From Crossaster papposus (Eukaryota > Echinodermata > Asteroidea > Velatida > Solasteridae), in assembly GCA_037893245.1 (NCBI GenBank), contig JBAIAA010000433.1, positions 868,001 through 932,000 of the forward strand: a stretch of 64,000 nucleotides of DNA, in the 5' to 3' direction. The position numbers and the translations under genes were made by a program. Below are positions 32,641 through 43,812 of this stretch, one piece after another. The notes beneath the pieces are model-generated. The model did not search any database. It worked only from the letters and a program-made list of their open reading frames with translations, and was not told where the DNA came from. Within the stretch, counting starts at the first letter, position 1. Every line of letters starts with the position of its first letter.

Positions 32641-33064
32641 TAAGTATTATTGTTCACAATTTCATGAGGTAAATAAAAACTATCGTGAATGAAAGACTGT
32701 CACTGGCAAGAGTATGTTCTCGCTCGACAAAAAGAGCTGTTTTACAGACTAGTAAATGGCTAAGTATTATTGCTGGCATATACTAATTATAAATGTAATG
32801 AGGTAAATAAAACATATCGTGAATAAAAGACTGTCACTGGCAAGAGTATGTTCTCGCTGCTTTACAGACTAGTAAATGGCTAAGTATTATTGCTGGCATT
32901 TACTTATAAATTTAAAGCTATAGTCCATCATTTGCAGATACCCAAAAAGTAACTGACGAAATTGTTGTTGAAAAGCATACTTGGTTTGACATTTAGATCC
33001 TAGAATATTGTTTTTCTCGGAATGTACGTGAATTCACCGAGCTAAAACTTCATACGGTTTGTTG
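32641..33064. repeat. degenerate ~120-bp tandem repeat, no gene
   Basis: Two copies contain TAAGTATTATTG, GAGGTAAATAAAA, AGACTGTCACTGGCAAGAGT and ATGTTCTCGCT (about 32640-32760 and 32761-32890). No coding frame. Confidence 0.7.
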
Positions 33065-33068
33065 TTAA

Positions 33069-33477
33069 AGGTAGGATACACCATTGGCAGATATCGAACA
33101 AATTTACTGCCAAATTATTAAGAAATATCTTACCCATCTTAAAGTAAATAATGATTCTAGGCATCCAGCAAAATGATTGCGCTAGATATCTTGCAATTAT
33201 TCTGGAAAATAGGATTGTATAAAGAAATATTCGCGATTGCCGGACGGCGATCGCGAAAAAACAAAGATAACATAAGAATAACTGCTCGACGCCGGTTGAA
33301 AACAAACGCTGTTTTTCGTGCTTTTCTCGGCATTCATGATTGTAAAAATTCGGACAGATCAGTTAAACCATAGAGAAATAAGATTCTCCATGGTTAAACG
33401 AGATTTACTATAAAATACAACCCCCCAAATCCACCTATTCCTGATAATTCAAGCAATTACTAATGGTGTATCCTACC
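33069..33477. mobile_element. Kolobok-like non-autonomous element, copy 1
   Basis: Terminal inverted repeats built on GGTAGGATACACCATT with flanking TTAA (33065-33068 and 33478-33481). Near the right end there is an internal stem GTTAAACCAT / ATGGTTAAAC with a GAGAA/TTCTC inner pair. A second copy lies at 37931-38288. TTAA duplication plus an RGG start fits Kolobok. No coding frame. Confidence 0.83.
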
Positions 33478-33481
33478 TTAA

Positions 33482-34363
33482 AAGAAGCTTTAAAACCAAT
33501 CTAATAACTTCAAGAAAGTTATTGGACAAATCCAATATGGCCGAAATCTGGGTCAGAGGTCAATCGCAGTGAAGAAATTAAAAGAGCCAGAATCATATAT
33601 GATACGTTTTTGGGGGGGGTTTAGGGGTTGGGGAATCTGATTCTGACGTTATTTCAATGAGTTGAGGGCACGTTGACCCCTCAAAATTACCAAAAATTAT
33701 ATTTTGGGGTCAAATCCAGTGTTTTAGGTGCGCGATCCCAAATCCCACCTACAAAATTTATAAACTGTATTGTATCTTATCATTTTGATATTGAAACATA
33801 CCCTCGATGTCAATAAACAAATCAGTGAAGATTATATTCAGGAACAACTTTCATTGATATTATTTGGAGATGACATCTGCAGTGACAAAATGCTATATGC
33901 CGCTGTGTACATTTAAATGATCCAAATACAATACAAGGATTAGCAACACAACAACATACCAATAATACTATTACTACCTGTACATTCTGGTTTGCGCTCT
34001 ATGATGCCAGCGATGAGTTTTACTGGTCATCACTTCCGTTATTAAGGCACCCGCCTTCGCATTTGCAGAGGACTGTGCATTGGACATTGGCACGGTTGCA
34101 TTTGCACCTTCCCGTGCATGCCTTGAGGCACCCGCAGTGCAAGAGAATGGCACATGCCACTGAAGCATCGCTGAGAGTGGTCCATAGCAATTATTCGCAA
34201 TTTTATTGATTCAAAAGGAACAAATAATACTCAATTATCACTAAATTAATGAAATAATTTGTAAAAAGTGTAATATCGATAAAAGTGACAATATACATAT
34301 TAATTTAATGATGAAAATGCTTCTGAAGCATTGATGAACTTAAAATAATGAATTTTAGCCCAA
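33482..34363. other. no gene recognised
   Basis: AT-rich. A minus-strand open frame at 33974-34168 (64 codons) contains several Cys/His-coded bases but no clear domain. A G-rich run lies at 33611-33635. Confidence 0.4.
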
Positions 34364-34960
34364 AATGGATGACTAACTTGTATTAGTCACAGACCTCAAT
34401 AATGACTAGCTTAAGTTAGTCATTGCTGACTAAGCATTAGTCCTGTGTTGATTTAATTAGTCACGGAGACCTGACTATTCTAAATTAGTCATTTTGACTA
34501 ATTTATGAGCACCAATGACTAACTTTTGTTTACAGTGTAGTCATTTACTTATGTCTGTGAGCAGCTCGAAAAAACCCTCTTGCCTGTGATAATATGATTT
34601 CATTCACAATATGTTGTATTTACATTATGAGTACAAATGTATTAATTAATCATCTTAATCAATTCATATGTACATGTATAAGTAAAGCAGTGTCAACATG
34701 AAGTTGCTTTTCTCCTATTGCGTTGAAATAATACTACATGTATTGGAAAAGATTTTGACTCGATTGCCTCAACTTTTGTTTTTACAGGAAATCAAACATT
34801 GGTCATGTGACTTATGTGATTAGTCATCATTTTGAATGACTAACTGTACAAGTCAGATGACTAACGTTTGGTCATTTCAGACGCTTTTTGGTTTAATCAG
34901 AAGACTAATTAATATAAGTCATTATGACTAATATTTGACTAGTCATGTGACTAATGTGAT
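34364..34960. repeat. TGACTAA/TTAGTCA arrays 2 and 3
   Basis: Two blocks (34370-34540 and 34820-34960) repeat the TGACTAA/TTAGTCA theme. The first ends TTGTTTACAGTG like array 1. The second is a direct repeat of the start of array 1. About 280 bp of unrelated AT-rich sequence lies between them. Confidence 0.8.
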
Positions 34961-34965
34961 TAGTA

Positions 34966-35345
34966 CCCTATTTGCACTGCTGCTTTGTTCGGGCCCCAGA
35001 ATCTATACTAGAGGTTTAGATATGGGGAGATTCTTCGCTCCGAACCAGGACCACGAAGCCTCACCCATTCCCCCAAAATCTCGCCCCAAATACCACCCAT
35101 ACCTCACCCATACCTCACCCATACCTCTCCCATACCTCTCCCGTACCGCGTCACCCGTACCGCGACGCCCGTACCGCGTCGCCCGTACCGCGTCGCCCGT
35201 ACCGCGACGCAACGCGTCACACGCACGACGCCGCCCGCATGACGCCGTCCGCACAACGCCACTCGCACGACGCCACCCGCAGGACGCCACCTGCGCGACG
35301 CCCCACGCACAACGCCACACGCACGACGCCGCCAACCATCCGGTA
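34966..35345. repeat. 72-bp repeat copy 2 plus GC-rich low-complexity tract
   Basis: 34966-35035 is the second copy of 32089-32160. It is followed by CCCATACCTCA repeats, then GTACCGCGTCGCCC and ACGCCACCCGCACG repeats to about 35335. Open frames in this tract are repeat-derived. Confidence 0.85.
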
Positions 35346-35712
35346 AAGCGGAGAACTCCCCGCCTATCTGATGGCGTTTTGCCGCAAACGCTGACGTATT
35401 ATTCGACAGACGCGGTGGAAATGCGTGCGATGAAAACCAACTTGTATTTGAAATTCGCCCCTTGTCTACGGGGGCGGCGTAGCCATTCAGACTATCGACG
35501 CTAACCAGATCGGCGGAGGCAGGTTCTGAAGGACCAGCCCCCGAGTTAGAATATCCGACATTTGCGAGTAGCGCGTTGCAGTTTGACACTGTATGTGGCC
35601 AAAGGGCGGATAGCCCTACATACCGAGGCATCAACAGCCGAGAGTTATTAGGGCACGGAATACTACCTAATGAGCGACAGATCGAACCATCCGGCGCAAT
35701 TGCGACCTTCAA
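35346..35712 (-). CDS. hypothetical open frame
   Basis: About 122 codons from an ATG at 35712 without a stop before the low-complexity tract. Composition is protein-like (balanced, Ser/Ala/Asn/Pro-rich), but I recognise no domain, signal or membrane segment. The frame then runs into repeats. It may be a chance frame in GC-rich DNA. Confidence 0.22.
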
Positions 35713-36835
35713 GATATCTTAAACATATATGTACATTTGCCATGCTCCACGGTGCCAAGGAGCGTCAATGACGGAAATATTATTATGGGGTCTCGTGTCG
35801 TCACCCCTCGCTTAGAACTCCGCCCTCGCTTTCGGGAACTTCCCGATAGACTTGCAGACGCCAAACGAGCACGGGAAGAAAAATAGCGCGGAACTGGGAA
35901 ATGCGTCCTGAATGAACCTGCAAGACCGCCCCATACCTTTAACGGTGTTTATCTAATTGATAAACTAATATTGCAGATGAGCTTCACAAGTCCGCAAATA
36001 TGCGCAGAACAACAAAAAAGAGAAATGCTGCGTGTGGGACTTTTCTCCACGCCGAATTGCATACATAAAGCGTCTCGTTTCCTCAAATGTCCCCCTGTGG
36101 GTCAATGCCTACCGCAACTGCGTATAGTTAATATCTATTTTATTGTAATTATTGCCATTACCACTTGACTCAGGCACTTTTTCAAACACAACAGTTAACA
36201 ATACGAAAAAAAGGTTGTTTCATTCTCATGCAGGAAGACCATGTGACGTTAAATTACTATAGGGATACAGGGCTACTGGCCCACAATGCTCATGTATGTT
36301 TGAATGGATTCATCTATACGTTGGAAACGGGCAGTTTTGCAGAACGGCTGCACCGATGGACAGTTGCTGACCCCTCGACACGCAATTTTCGCCTAGTTTA
36401 GCGGCGACCGTGGAAACAACAACATCGCTTTTCACCATGGAAACGGTTCTTAGGATCTGTGAAGAAAAAATGTGACTTCGATCAATCATTAAACGTCATT
36501 TAGGAAACAGAAAGCAAGAATAAAGAACACCGTTAAAAATCGTGTATAAATTAGGCCAAACTGGCTATGGCAACTACTTTACGTGCCGCTATCTCTTTTT
36601 CTTAAAATTATTTTGAGGTCTTTAGGCAAAAGTTCCGATCCCAATTATAAGACTTCTAAGAAGTGGAATAAAGATGACCACAACAATAAAAAATAGACAA
36701 GGATTGGCCGAAACTTGTTTATGTTATTAAGGACGCCCTGCTGGTACAGAAAAAAAAATACCATTTAAACATTTTAGGAAATATCCTTTAATCCATAGTG
36801 TTTTTTTTCCTTTTTTTTTTCTTTCTCCCCTTTTT
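35713..36835. other. no gene recognised
   Basis: Contains an open frame at 36165-36401 (plus, 78 codons) without recognisable features and T-rich runs near 36798-36835. No terminal inverted repeats found. Confidence 0.4.
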
Positions 36836-37926
36836 TTCGCAGAGGATCGTCCTCTAATCTTAATCGGTTAGTTACATATCTAACACGCGTGGCCCGACCA
36901 CTGCAGAACTTCTATTGTCACTCAAGCAGAGGTCCGCCCTCTGAACTTAATCAGTTATCAATTGCAACACGCAGGGCCTATCCACTGCGGAACTTTCATT
37001 TGTCTCAAATGCAGAGGCCCGTCCTCTGATCTTAATCAGTTAAATTCAAAATTTAACACGCCGGGCCTATCGACTGCGAAACTTCTTTTGTCTCTCATGC
37101 AAGGGCCCATCCTCTGATCTTAATCAGTCACATTCAAATTTAAAACGCAGGGCCTATCTACTGCGAAACTTCTTGTGTCTCTCATGAAGAGGCCCGACCT
37201 CTGATCTTAATCAGTTAAATTCAAAATTGTAAACGCAGGGCCTATCCACTGCGAAACTTCTTGTGTCTTTCATGCAAGGGTCCATCCTCTGATCTTAATC
37301 AGTCACATTCAAATTTAAAACGCAGGGCCTATCTACTGCGAAACTTCCATTTGTCTCAAATGCAGAGGCCCGTCCTCTGATCTTAATCAGTTAAATTCAA
37401 AATTTAACACGCAGGGCCTATCCACTGCGAAACTTCCTTTGTCTCTCATGCAGAGGCCCGTCCTCTGATTTTAATCAGTTAAATTCAAAATTTAACACAC
37501 AGGGCCTATCCACTGCGAAACCTCTTGTCTCTCATGCAAGGGCCCGTCCTCTGATTTTAATCAGTTACATTCAAATTTAAAACACAGGGCCTATCTACTG
37601 CAGAACTTATGTTGTCTCTCATGCAAAGGCCCACCCTCTGATCTTAATCAGGTACATTCGAATTTAACACGCAGGGCCTATCCACTGCGGAACTTCTTTT
37701 GTCTCTCATGCAGAGACCTGACCTCTGATCTTAATCAGATACATTCGAATTTAACACGCAGGGCCTATCCACTGCGGAACTTCTTTAGCCTGTCATGCAA
37801 AGGCCCACCAGTCTGATCTTAATCAGATACATTCGAATCTAACACGCAGGGCCTATTCACTGCGGCAACTACTTTTGTCTCTCATGCAGAGGCCCGTCCT
37901 CTGATTTTAACCAGCTACATGGAAAC
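36836..37926. repeat. minisatellite, ~87-bp unit, part 1
   Basis: Roughly a dozen units with CAGAGGCCCGTCCTCTGATC, TTAATCAG, AATTTAACACGCAGGGCCTA and CCACTGCGGAACTTC. Each unit can form a stem from CAGAGG and CCTCTG. A Kolobok-like element splits the array from part 2. Confidence 0.92.
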
Positions 37927-37930
37927 TTAA

Positions 37931-38288
37931 GGGTAGGATACATCATTTACTCCGAAATATTAAGAAATATCTCACTCATCTGAAAGTAAATAAAGATTCT
38001 AGGCATCCAGCAAAATGATTGCGCTAGATATCCCGAAATTATTCTGAAAAATTAAATTCTATAAAAAAAATATGCGACCGCCGGATGGCGATCGCGAAAC
38101 AACACAAATAACATAAGAATAACCGCCCAACGCCGGTTGAAAACAAACGCTGTATTCCGTGCTTTTCTCGGCATTTATGACTGTAAAACTTCGAACAGGC
38201 CAGTTAAATTATATTTACTATAAAATACAACCGTCTAAATTCGCCCATTCATGATAATTTAAGCATTTAACCATGGTGTATACTACCC
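37931..38288. mobile_element. Kolobok-like non-autonomous element, copy 2
   Basis: The 358-bp element is flanked by TTAA (37927-37930 and 38289-38292), with ends GGGTAGGATACATCAT and its diverged complement. It sits in the TTAACACGCAGGG part of a minisatellite unit; neighbouring units show the empty site. Confidence 0.88.
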
Positions 38289-39190
38289 TTAACACGCAGG
38301 GCCTAATCCACTGCGGAACTTCTAATTGTCTCAAACGCAGAGGCCCGACCTCTGACCTTATTCAGTTACATTCAAATATAACCCGCAGGGCCCTTCCACG
38401 CGGAATTGTTATTGTCTCTCACGCGGAGGCCCCACCTTTGATCTAAAAATACATATGTTAGATTAAACATTCAACACACAAGGCCTGTCCACTGCGTAAC
38501 TCCTATTTTCTCTTATCCTCCGATGATAGGCCTATCTATGTAAGATAAACGTTCATCACCAAGGGCCCGTCCCCTGCGTAACTGTTATTCTCTCTTAACC
38601 TCTGATCTTAACAAAGCTATATTTAAATTCAAACACGCAGGGCCTGTCCACTGCGGAATTTATATTCTCTCTTATCCTATGATCTTAACATTGTTAGATT
38701 AATTTTACATTCAACACACCGGGCCCGTGCACTGCGGAACTTATACTACCTTATCCTATGATCTTAACATTGTTAGATTTAAATTCAGGGCCCATCCGGT
38801 GCGTAAGTTATATTCTCTCTTATATCCTTTGATCTTAACATTGCTGGATTAAATTTAACACACGGGGCCCATCCACTGCTTAACTTCTATTTCCACTTAT
38901 CCATTGATCTTAACAGTGTTAGATCTAAATTCAACACGCAGGGCCTGTGCACTGCGAAATGTATATTATCTCTTATCCTATTATCTTAACCTTGTTAGAT
39001 TTAAGTCCAACACACAGCGCCTGTCCACTGCCTAACTTATATCCTCTCTTATCGTCTGATCTTAACAATGTTAGATTCAAATTCAAAACACAAGGCGCGT
39101 CTGCTGCGCAACTTGTAACTATCTCTCATCCACTGAACTTAACTACACTAGATTAAAATCCAAAACGCAGGGCCCGTCCGCTGCTTAACT
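38289..39190. repeat. minisatellite, part 2 (more diverged units)
   Basis: About ten further units, drifting towards CTTATCC-GATCTTAACA-GTTAGATT forms while keeping ACACGCAGGGCC-TCCACTGCG. One last unit is at 39556-39640, beyond the SINE. Confidence 0.88.
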
Positions 39191-39555
39191 TATTATAATA
39201 ATAATACTAATATCTTGGATTTATATAGCGCTTTTCACACCCGAAGGGCAACTCAAAGCGCGTCCAACATTATTACCCCCGATCACTGGGCAATTTACAA
39301 TCCTTAAACCCTCTCAACTCCCTGGGGAGTATACAGCCTGTGCTGCAATATATGCGCTACTAGGCTAAATCAATCACAATAAGCATCTCTGCCCTCACAG
39401 GTAACCATTTTACCCCTGGGTGGAGAGAAGCAATTATAGTTAAGTGTCTTGCTCAGGGACACAAGTGTCACGACTGGGACTCGAACCCATACCCATACCC
39501 ATACAGAAACACCAAAGCTTGGGCTTGGTGTTCTTATCGACTAGGCCACGGCACC
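39190..39555 (-). mobile_element. tRNA-derived SINE
   Basis: On the minus strand it starts GGGTGCCGTGGCCTAGTCG with an A-box-like TGGCCTAGTCG and, about 55 bases on, a B-box-like GGTTCGAGTCC. The body contains GTGTCCCTGAGCAAGACACT and GCGCTTTGAGTTG-like segments, and the tail is an ATT-type simple repeat. The tRNA-like head has expanded ATGGGT repeats in place of a normal arm, so it is not a tRNA gene. It is inserted into the minisatellite. Confidence 0.85.
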
Positions 39556-39639
39556 CTACTATCTTAACCATGTTAGATTACAATTTGAACCCACAGGACC
39601 CATCTTTCCTAGGCACAGGCCCGCCCTCTGATCTTAACC

Positions 39640-40030
39640 AGACCGAGTCAACACCTTATCTCGGGGTAACAATGACCAAGAATATGAAATGAAATCAACA
39701 CAACGACGTCATAACATCCAAGGCCAACAGAATGCTAGGTCTTCTGCGTCGCAATCTGCAGTACACACCATAGTCAGTAAACACCACTGCCCATCAGTCA
39801 CTAGTTCGACCCCGTCTTGCATACTGCAGTGCACAGTAGTTCCACATACACATTTTCCAATCCCTAGCCACACAACTTCTAGAAGATCCTCGGCATACAG
39901 TTGCTTACCCTATCAAACCCGGATAGATGCATTCAGGTATTCATTAATGCCCAGCACAATTCCACTTTGGAATTCCATCCCAGTCACAGTACATGCATCA
40001 CCCGGTCTTGAGCATTCAGGACTGGATTGC
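39640..40030 (+). pseudogene. LINE 3' end remnant
   Basis: With several frameshifts the plus strand shows the end of a LINE RT: YLGVTMT, then KANRMLGLLRRNLQ, and the late SLMPSTIPLWNSIP block. It is short and degenerate. Confidence 0.72.
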
Positions 40031-41470
40031 TCAATGTGGCTTTCTAAACAAAGTCCAGATTTCACTTTAAATATATGCACCTACACCCACACTATGTAAA
40101 TGAGTATTATCTACACTGGTCCACACCGTGCACGACAAGCAAATTGACGAGATATCCAGTTGGACGCACTGTCCATTATCAACGTAGAAGTAGAAGTACC
40201 CATGCTAGTCTAGCGTAAAATTGTGCATTTTAGTTAGCATTTTTAGTACAACTGCACAGACAGAAGTCGGTCACACCTTCTTGCATTATACGCGCCATCA
40301 AAAAGGGTCAGCGACTGATAAACCTGATGCTAAACAACAATGCGCGTCATTTCCACGCGTAAATACGTTCAAAAGACTGCACTCATAAGCCAGCCAGCAC
40401 TAAGAAACGTGCCGCGAGGCTGCCATTCGCCTAAGTAGTACACATGCCGCCCAAGGCGCTACGACTCATTTGAGGGTCCACTCCCCGTTTTGTTTGAATG
40501 TCAAGGCCCCCCTTTGTTTAGGCCCATCCTAAAACACGAATGCTGCCAACAAGAATGCATTATAGCTCTTCACTATGGACAATCATGATTAAATCTGATA
40601 CGCCGAGCTAATAGGGCGCGAACGACCAACTGATATTTTGAAAACCAATAACGCTACCAACATCTACGAGCCGTAACTCACTACAGCCCCCAAACCGAAA
40701 ATGTTAATTTCAGATGGTACAGAACAAAACCCTCCGCGCTTAACATATTGCGAGGTTAAAAACCTTTTCCTGGGGAAGGATCTCAAGGGTGCAAAACAAT
40801 TACATTTGTTTAAACCTGTGCTGGTGAGGGTAATGTTGGACATGTTGACATACTCAGACTATTTGCTTAGAATCCGGAGGCCTGACCGGAAATATGGAGC
40901 ACTTACCAAGGGTTCTCCGACCACGCACCTAAATCGCTTTTCAATTAAGTCAGGAAAAACCATACTTGGAACTATTACAACCATCCTTACATGCAAACTC
41001 CCATTATTTTTTATTCCGAACCACAGCGGGAGAAAAGCCTATTCACTAAATGTTCATCTCGCTATAGCCCGAGCCGTCTGTTGTAATGCCATGCCATTTT
41101 GTGAACTTAGATTGCCCTTCCGTCTTCAGCTTTGTCTCTTTTTTTCCCCCTGGTATTCCTTCCATAACCGTCTTTGTCAATATACAGTATTAGTCAGGTG
41201 ACTGTGATAAAACCCCAAATAAGAACATTGTTACAATTTAAACTTTTTTTTATATTTTTTTACCACTGACCTTAAATTACTTTGACCTCAACACCTCACC
41301 TTTGACACAATCGCCAAGGCTACAACATATACATGCCACATTAGATTGAAATCGGGACTCCAAGTTTTCAAATGAAAAAGGGTTTTAAACTCCGGCCCAT
41401 TTTAAAACTTGACCACAGATGGCCTTCGACCTCAGAAGTTGAATTTGAAAACCACTCTCGTATAGTGAGA
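40031..41470. other. no gene recognised; one long hypothetical frame
   Basis: An open frame of 166 codons (40701-41201, plus) has no recognised domain. It could be chance or an exon. The rest is AT-rich with no repeats shared with the window. Confidence 0.3.
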
Positions 41471-41720
41471 CAAGTCAAAGGTAAAATGCTCTGAGAGCAT
41501 AATAAAAGGGCCAACGGGTTTCCAGTTAAAGTAAAATGCTGTGCGAGCATTCCAGCTAAAGTAAAATGCTGTCTCAGCACTGCACTCGCGTCAAAAAGGA
41601 AGTGGACAAGAGAATGCCAACGGGTTTTACCTCTTACCCCCCCAACAAGCGCAGACCGAGCGAAAGGTCAGCAGGTGTGGGCCACTAGTTCGGTGTGGGC
41701 GGGTCGAAACCGTTGCCCTC
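41471..41720. repeat. long inverted repeat, left arm
   Basis: Nearly perfect inverted copy of 46130-46400. It contains three small stem-forming motifs (ATGCTCTGAGAGCAT, AATGCTGTGCGAGCATT, TGCTGTCTCAGCA) and AACGGGTTTTACCTCTTACC. Weaker inverted matches continue inward: 41745-41800 with 45040-45100, and 41850-41885 with 44953-44985. Confidence 0.88.
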
Positions 41721-42156
41721 CCACCTCGCCCCCTCCTCCCATATAGACCATGGGACGAGTGCGATTATTGTGTTCGTTCGTGATCCCCATTTTGGTACAA
41801 AATGAAAACATCGAAGTTCATTCAAGTTGTTGTTGCTAAATACAAAAATGACTGTTCATTTTTGCAAAAGTGGCACTTTTGGTGTATTTTTGGCAAAAAT
41901 ATTGACCGATTTTTAATTTTTTTACAAAACTTGCCGTTACATGAACCTAGGCTTTGGCCCGTACGTGGCTCCAGCGTTATTGCCAAACTGCATAACTGAA
42001 GCCAAAACTGAAACAAAGTTTCATTTAACAAAACGGCACCCACGTGACTAAACCTAAATTGTGACCAATCGGAAATACTGTGTTGTGAATCTCCGTCGGT
42101 ATCCAATCAGCGCTCTCGTTACGCACAGTTTCTGACCCGGTGTACAGCAATCCAAC

Positions 42157-43812
42157 ATGGCGGCTTCTAAAGACGACGCCGAGCCTTTATTTATGTGCAT
42201 TTTGCACTGTGATTCTGGAGCCAAAGGCAGGGTTTCACCTTTTTCTAATCAAAGCTGGTCTCGCTTCCTCGAGTTTGCTGACAAATGGAAGAGTTTGAAG
42301 GGAAAACAGTCAGATATAGCGAGAGAATTACTGGCCAAACATGACTCCGCGTTGCAGAGAGCGGATGGGTTTAGCATCGGCAGGCTAGGCGGCCGCGGAC
42401 AACCGAAACATGTTGGATTTTATCGATCTTGCTACGCCCGGTTTACGGACATCAATATGATAGAGCAAGTCACAGCTGTCCAAGAGAAACGACAAAGGAC
42501 AATCGTTGGAACCGGTAGGTGTTGCAGTAACGTTCAGGCCTAGACTTCAGACTTCGTTCAGGGTGAAGCTTTCACATCAGTGTTTGTTTGTGGTTCCGAA
42601 AAAGATTCTGATGCTCTTAAATGACATTTACGCCAACAGGCCATATTCTCTTAACTATGATATTGACCCCGGGCCACACATTTGAACACGCTTTATGTTA
42701 TTATAGTTCTGTAACTCTTTCTTTTGTCATTTGTCAATGTAGAATATGTTATGGAATGAATGTGTTGTCGGTGCTGTGCATGTTGTCGGGGGTCATACTA
42801 ATAACCGACAACACGCACAGCACCGACAACACATACAAAACATATTTGATATTGACCAAAGAGGAAGTGAACTGTAATAATACAATACAAAAAGTCAAAA
42901 GATTGTCATTCAACTCGAGGTTACAATTCATTTTTAAAATGGATATCTTTTTTCACGCGAATTTTTTTCTATATCCAGCATGAACGTTGGCCGCTATTTT
43001 GCCTTCTGGCTGCAGTTTGGCATTATGCACGAGTCTATAAAATGTGGTTGTAGCTGCTACCATAGACTCATGCATAATTTCAAGCCGCAGCGAAGTAATC
43101 CGGACACAGCCTACAGAAACTCCGCGTGCTAATTTAATAAATGAAATTGTTGGATTCAAGACAACTTAGCTACGCATACATGTAGCTCGTCAAATCTCGT
43201 TTATGTCAAAAAAAATTAGCCAGCTCTGGCTAAGTACATGTATACACCTATCTTTTATCCCCTTTTTATAAGGGTGGGGGGGGGGGTGTTTGAGAAAACA
43301 TTAGGTGTGAGCAATTTTTTGTTTGTACAAGGTTACAAATAAGACCATACCGGTATCTCAGGAAAATGCATTGTACGGCAAGTTTGCATTTCAAATCGTA
43401 AAAATTTCGTTCAACTAAAGAAATTTTATTTCAATTAATTTTGTTGTGGTGGGGGTGGGGGGGTGGGGGGGGGGGGGGGTAGGGAAGCGTGTGCAACTTT
43501 GGCTCCATATTTTTGTGTAGAACATTTAAAAAGAAAAGAAAATAGGGACAAGTGACGAGCTAAAAAATAATTCTTGTAACAAGTCATTTCCAAATTCCCT
43601 CATTGATTGTATTTTTCCCTTCTTTTTTCTCTCTAGATTTAACCTTATATGCAGTTGCTAATCAGGAGACGAGCAGTGCTAATGACAGACCTCCACAGAA
43701 GACTTGTGTTTACTCAGATCCAGTGCCAGCCTACTATCTAAGCCCCAACATTAGAAGCATGTCGTACCGGCTATGTGCATTATCTGCCCCAAATCGCATG
43801 GGTTGTGAATAA
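42157..43812 (+). CDS. two-exon gene inside long inverted repeats, unknown function
   Basis: Exon 1 is 42157-42514 and exon 2 is 43637-43812. The donor is ACCG|GTAGGT and the acceptor TTTCTCTCTAG. Exon 1 ends with one base of a codon and exon 2 supplies two, so the phase fits and gives 177 residues. The start ATG lies in AACATGGCGGC, which also resembles a YY1 initiator motif. Residues 8-100 hold CILHCDSGAKG, a Trp-containing segment, a Lys-rich stretch and FYRSCYARFTD. The Cys/His pattern recalls N-terminal zinc-binding modules found in many uncharacterised, often transposon-linked invertebrate proteins. No catalytic domain is seen. Either the protein is short or further exons or a longer isoform exist. 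Confidence 0.7.
42515..43636 (+). other. intron with strong hairpin
   Basis: The 1,122-bp intron contains a near-perfect stem of 29 bp (left arm 42761-42789, right arm about 42804-42832) and G-rich runs at 43269-43290 and 43445-43480. No other coding frame fits. Confidence 0.6.

Noticed and set aside
35104-35345. Low-complexity Arg/Ala/His frames on both strands
   Set aside because: Produced by GTACCGCGTCGCCC and ACGCC repeats.
39480-39555. tRNA gene on the minus strand
   Set aside because: A and B boxes are present, but the arm between them is expanded by ATGGGT repeats and the sequence continues into a SINE body and tail.
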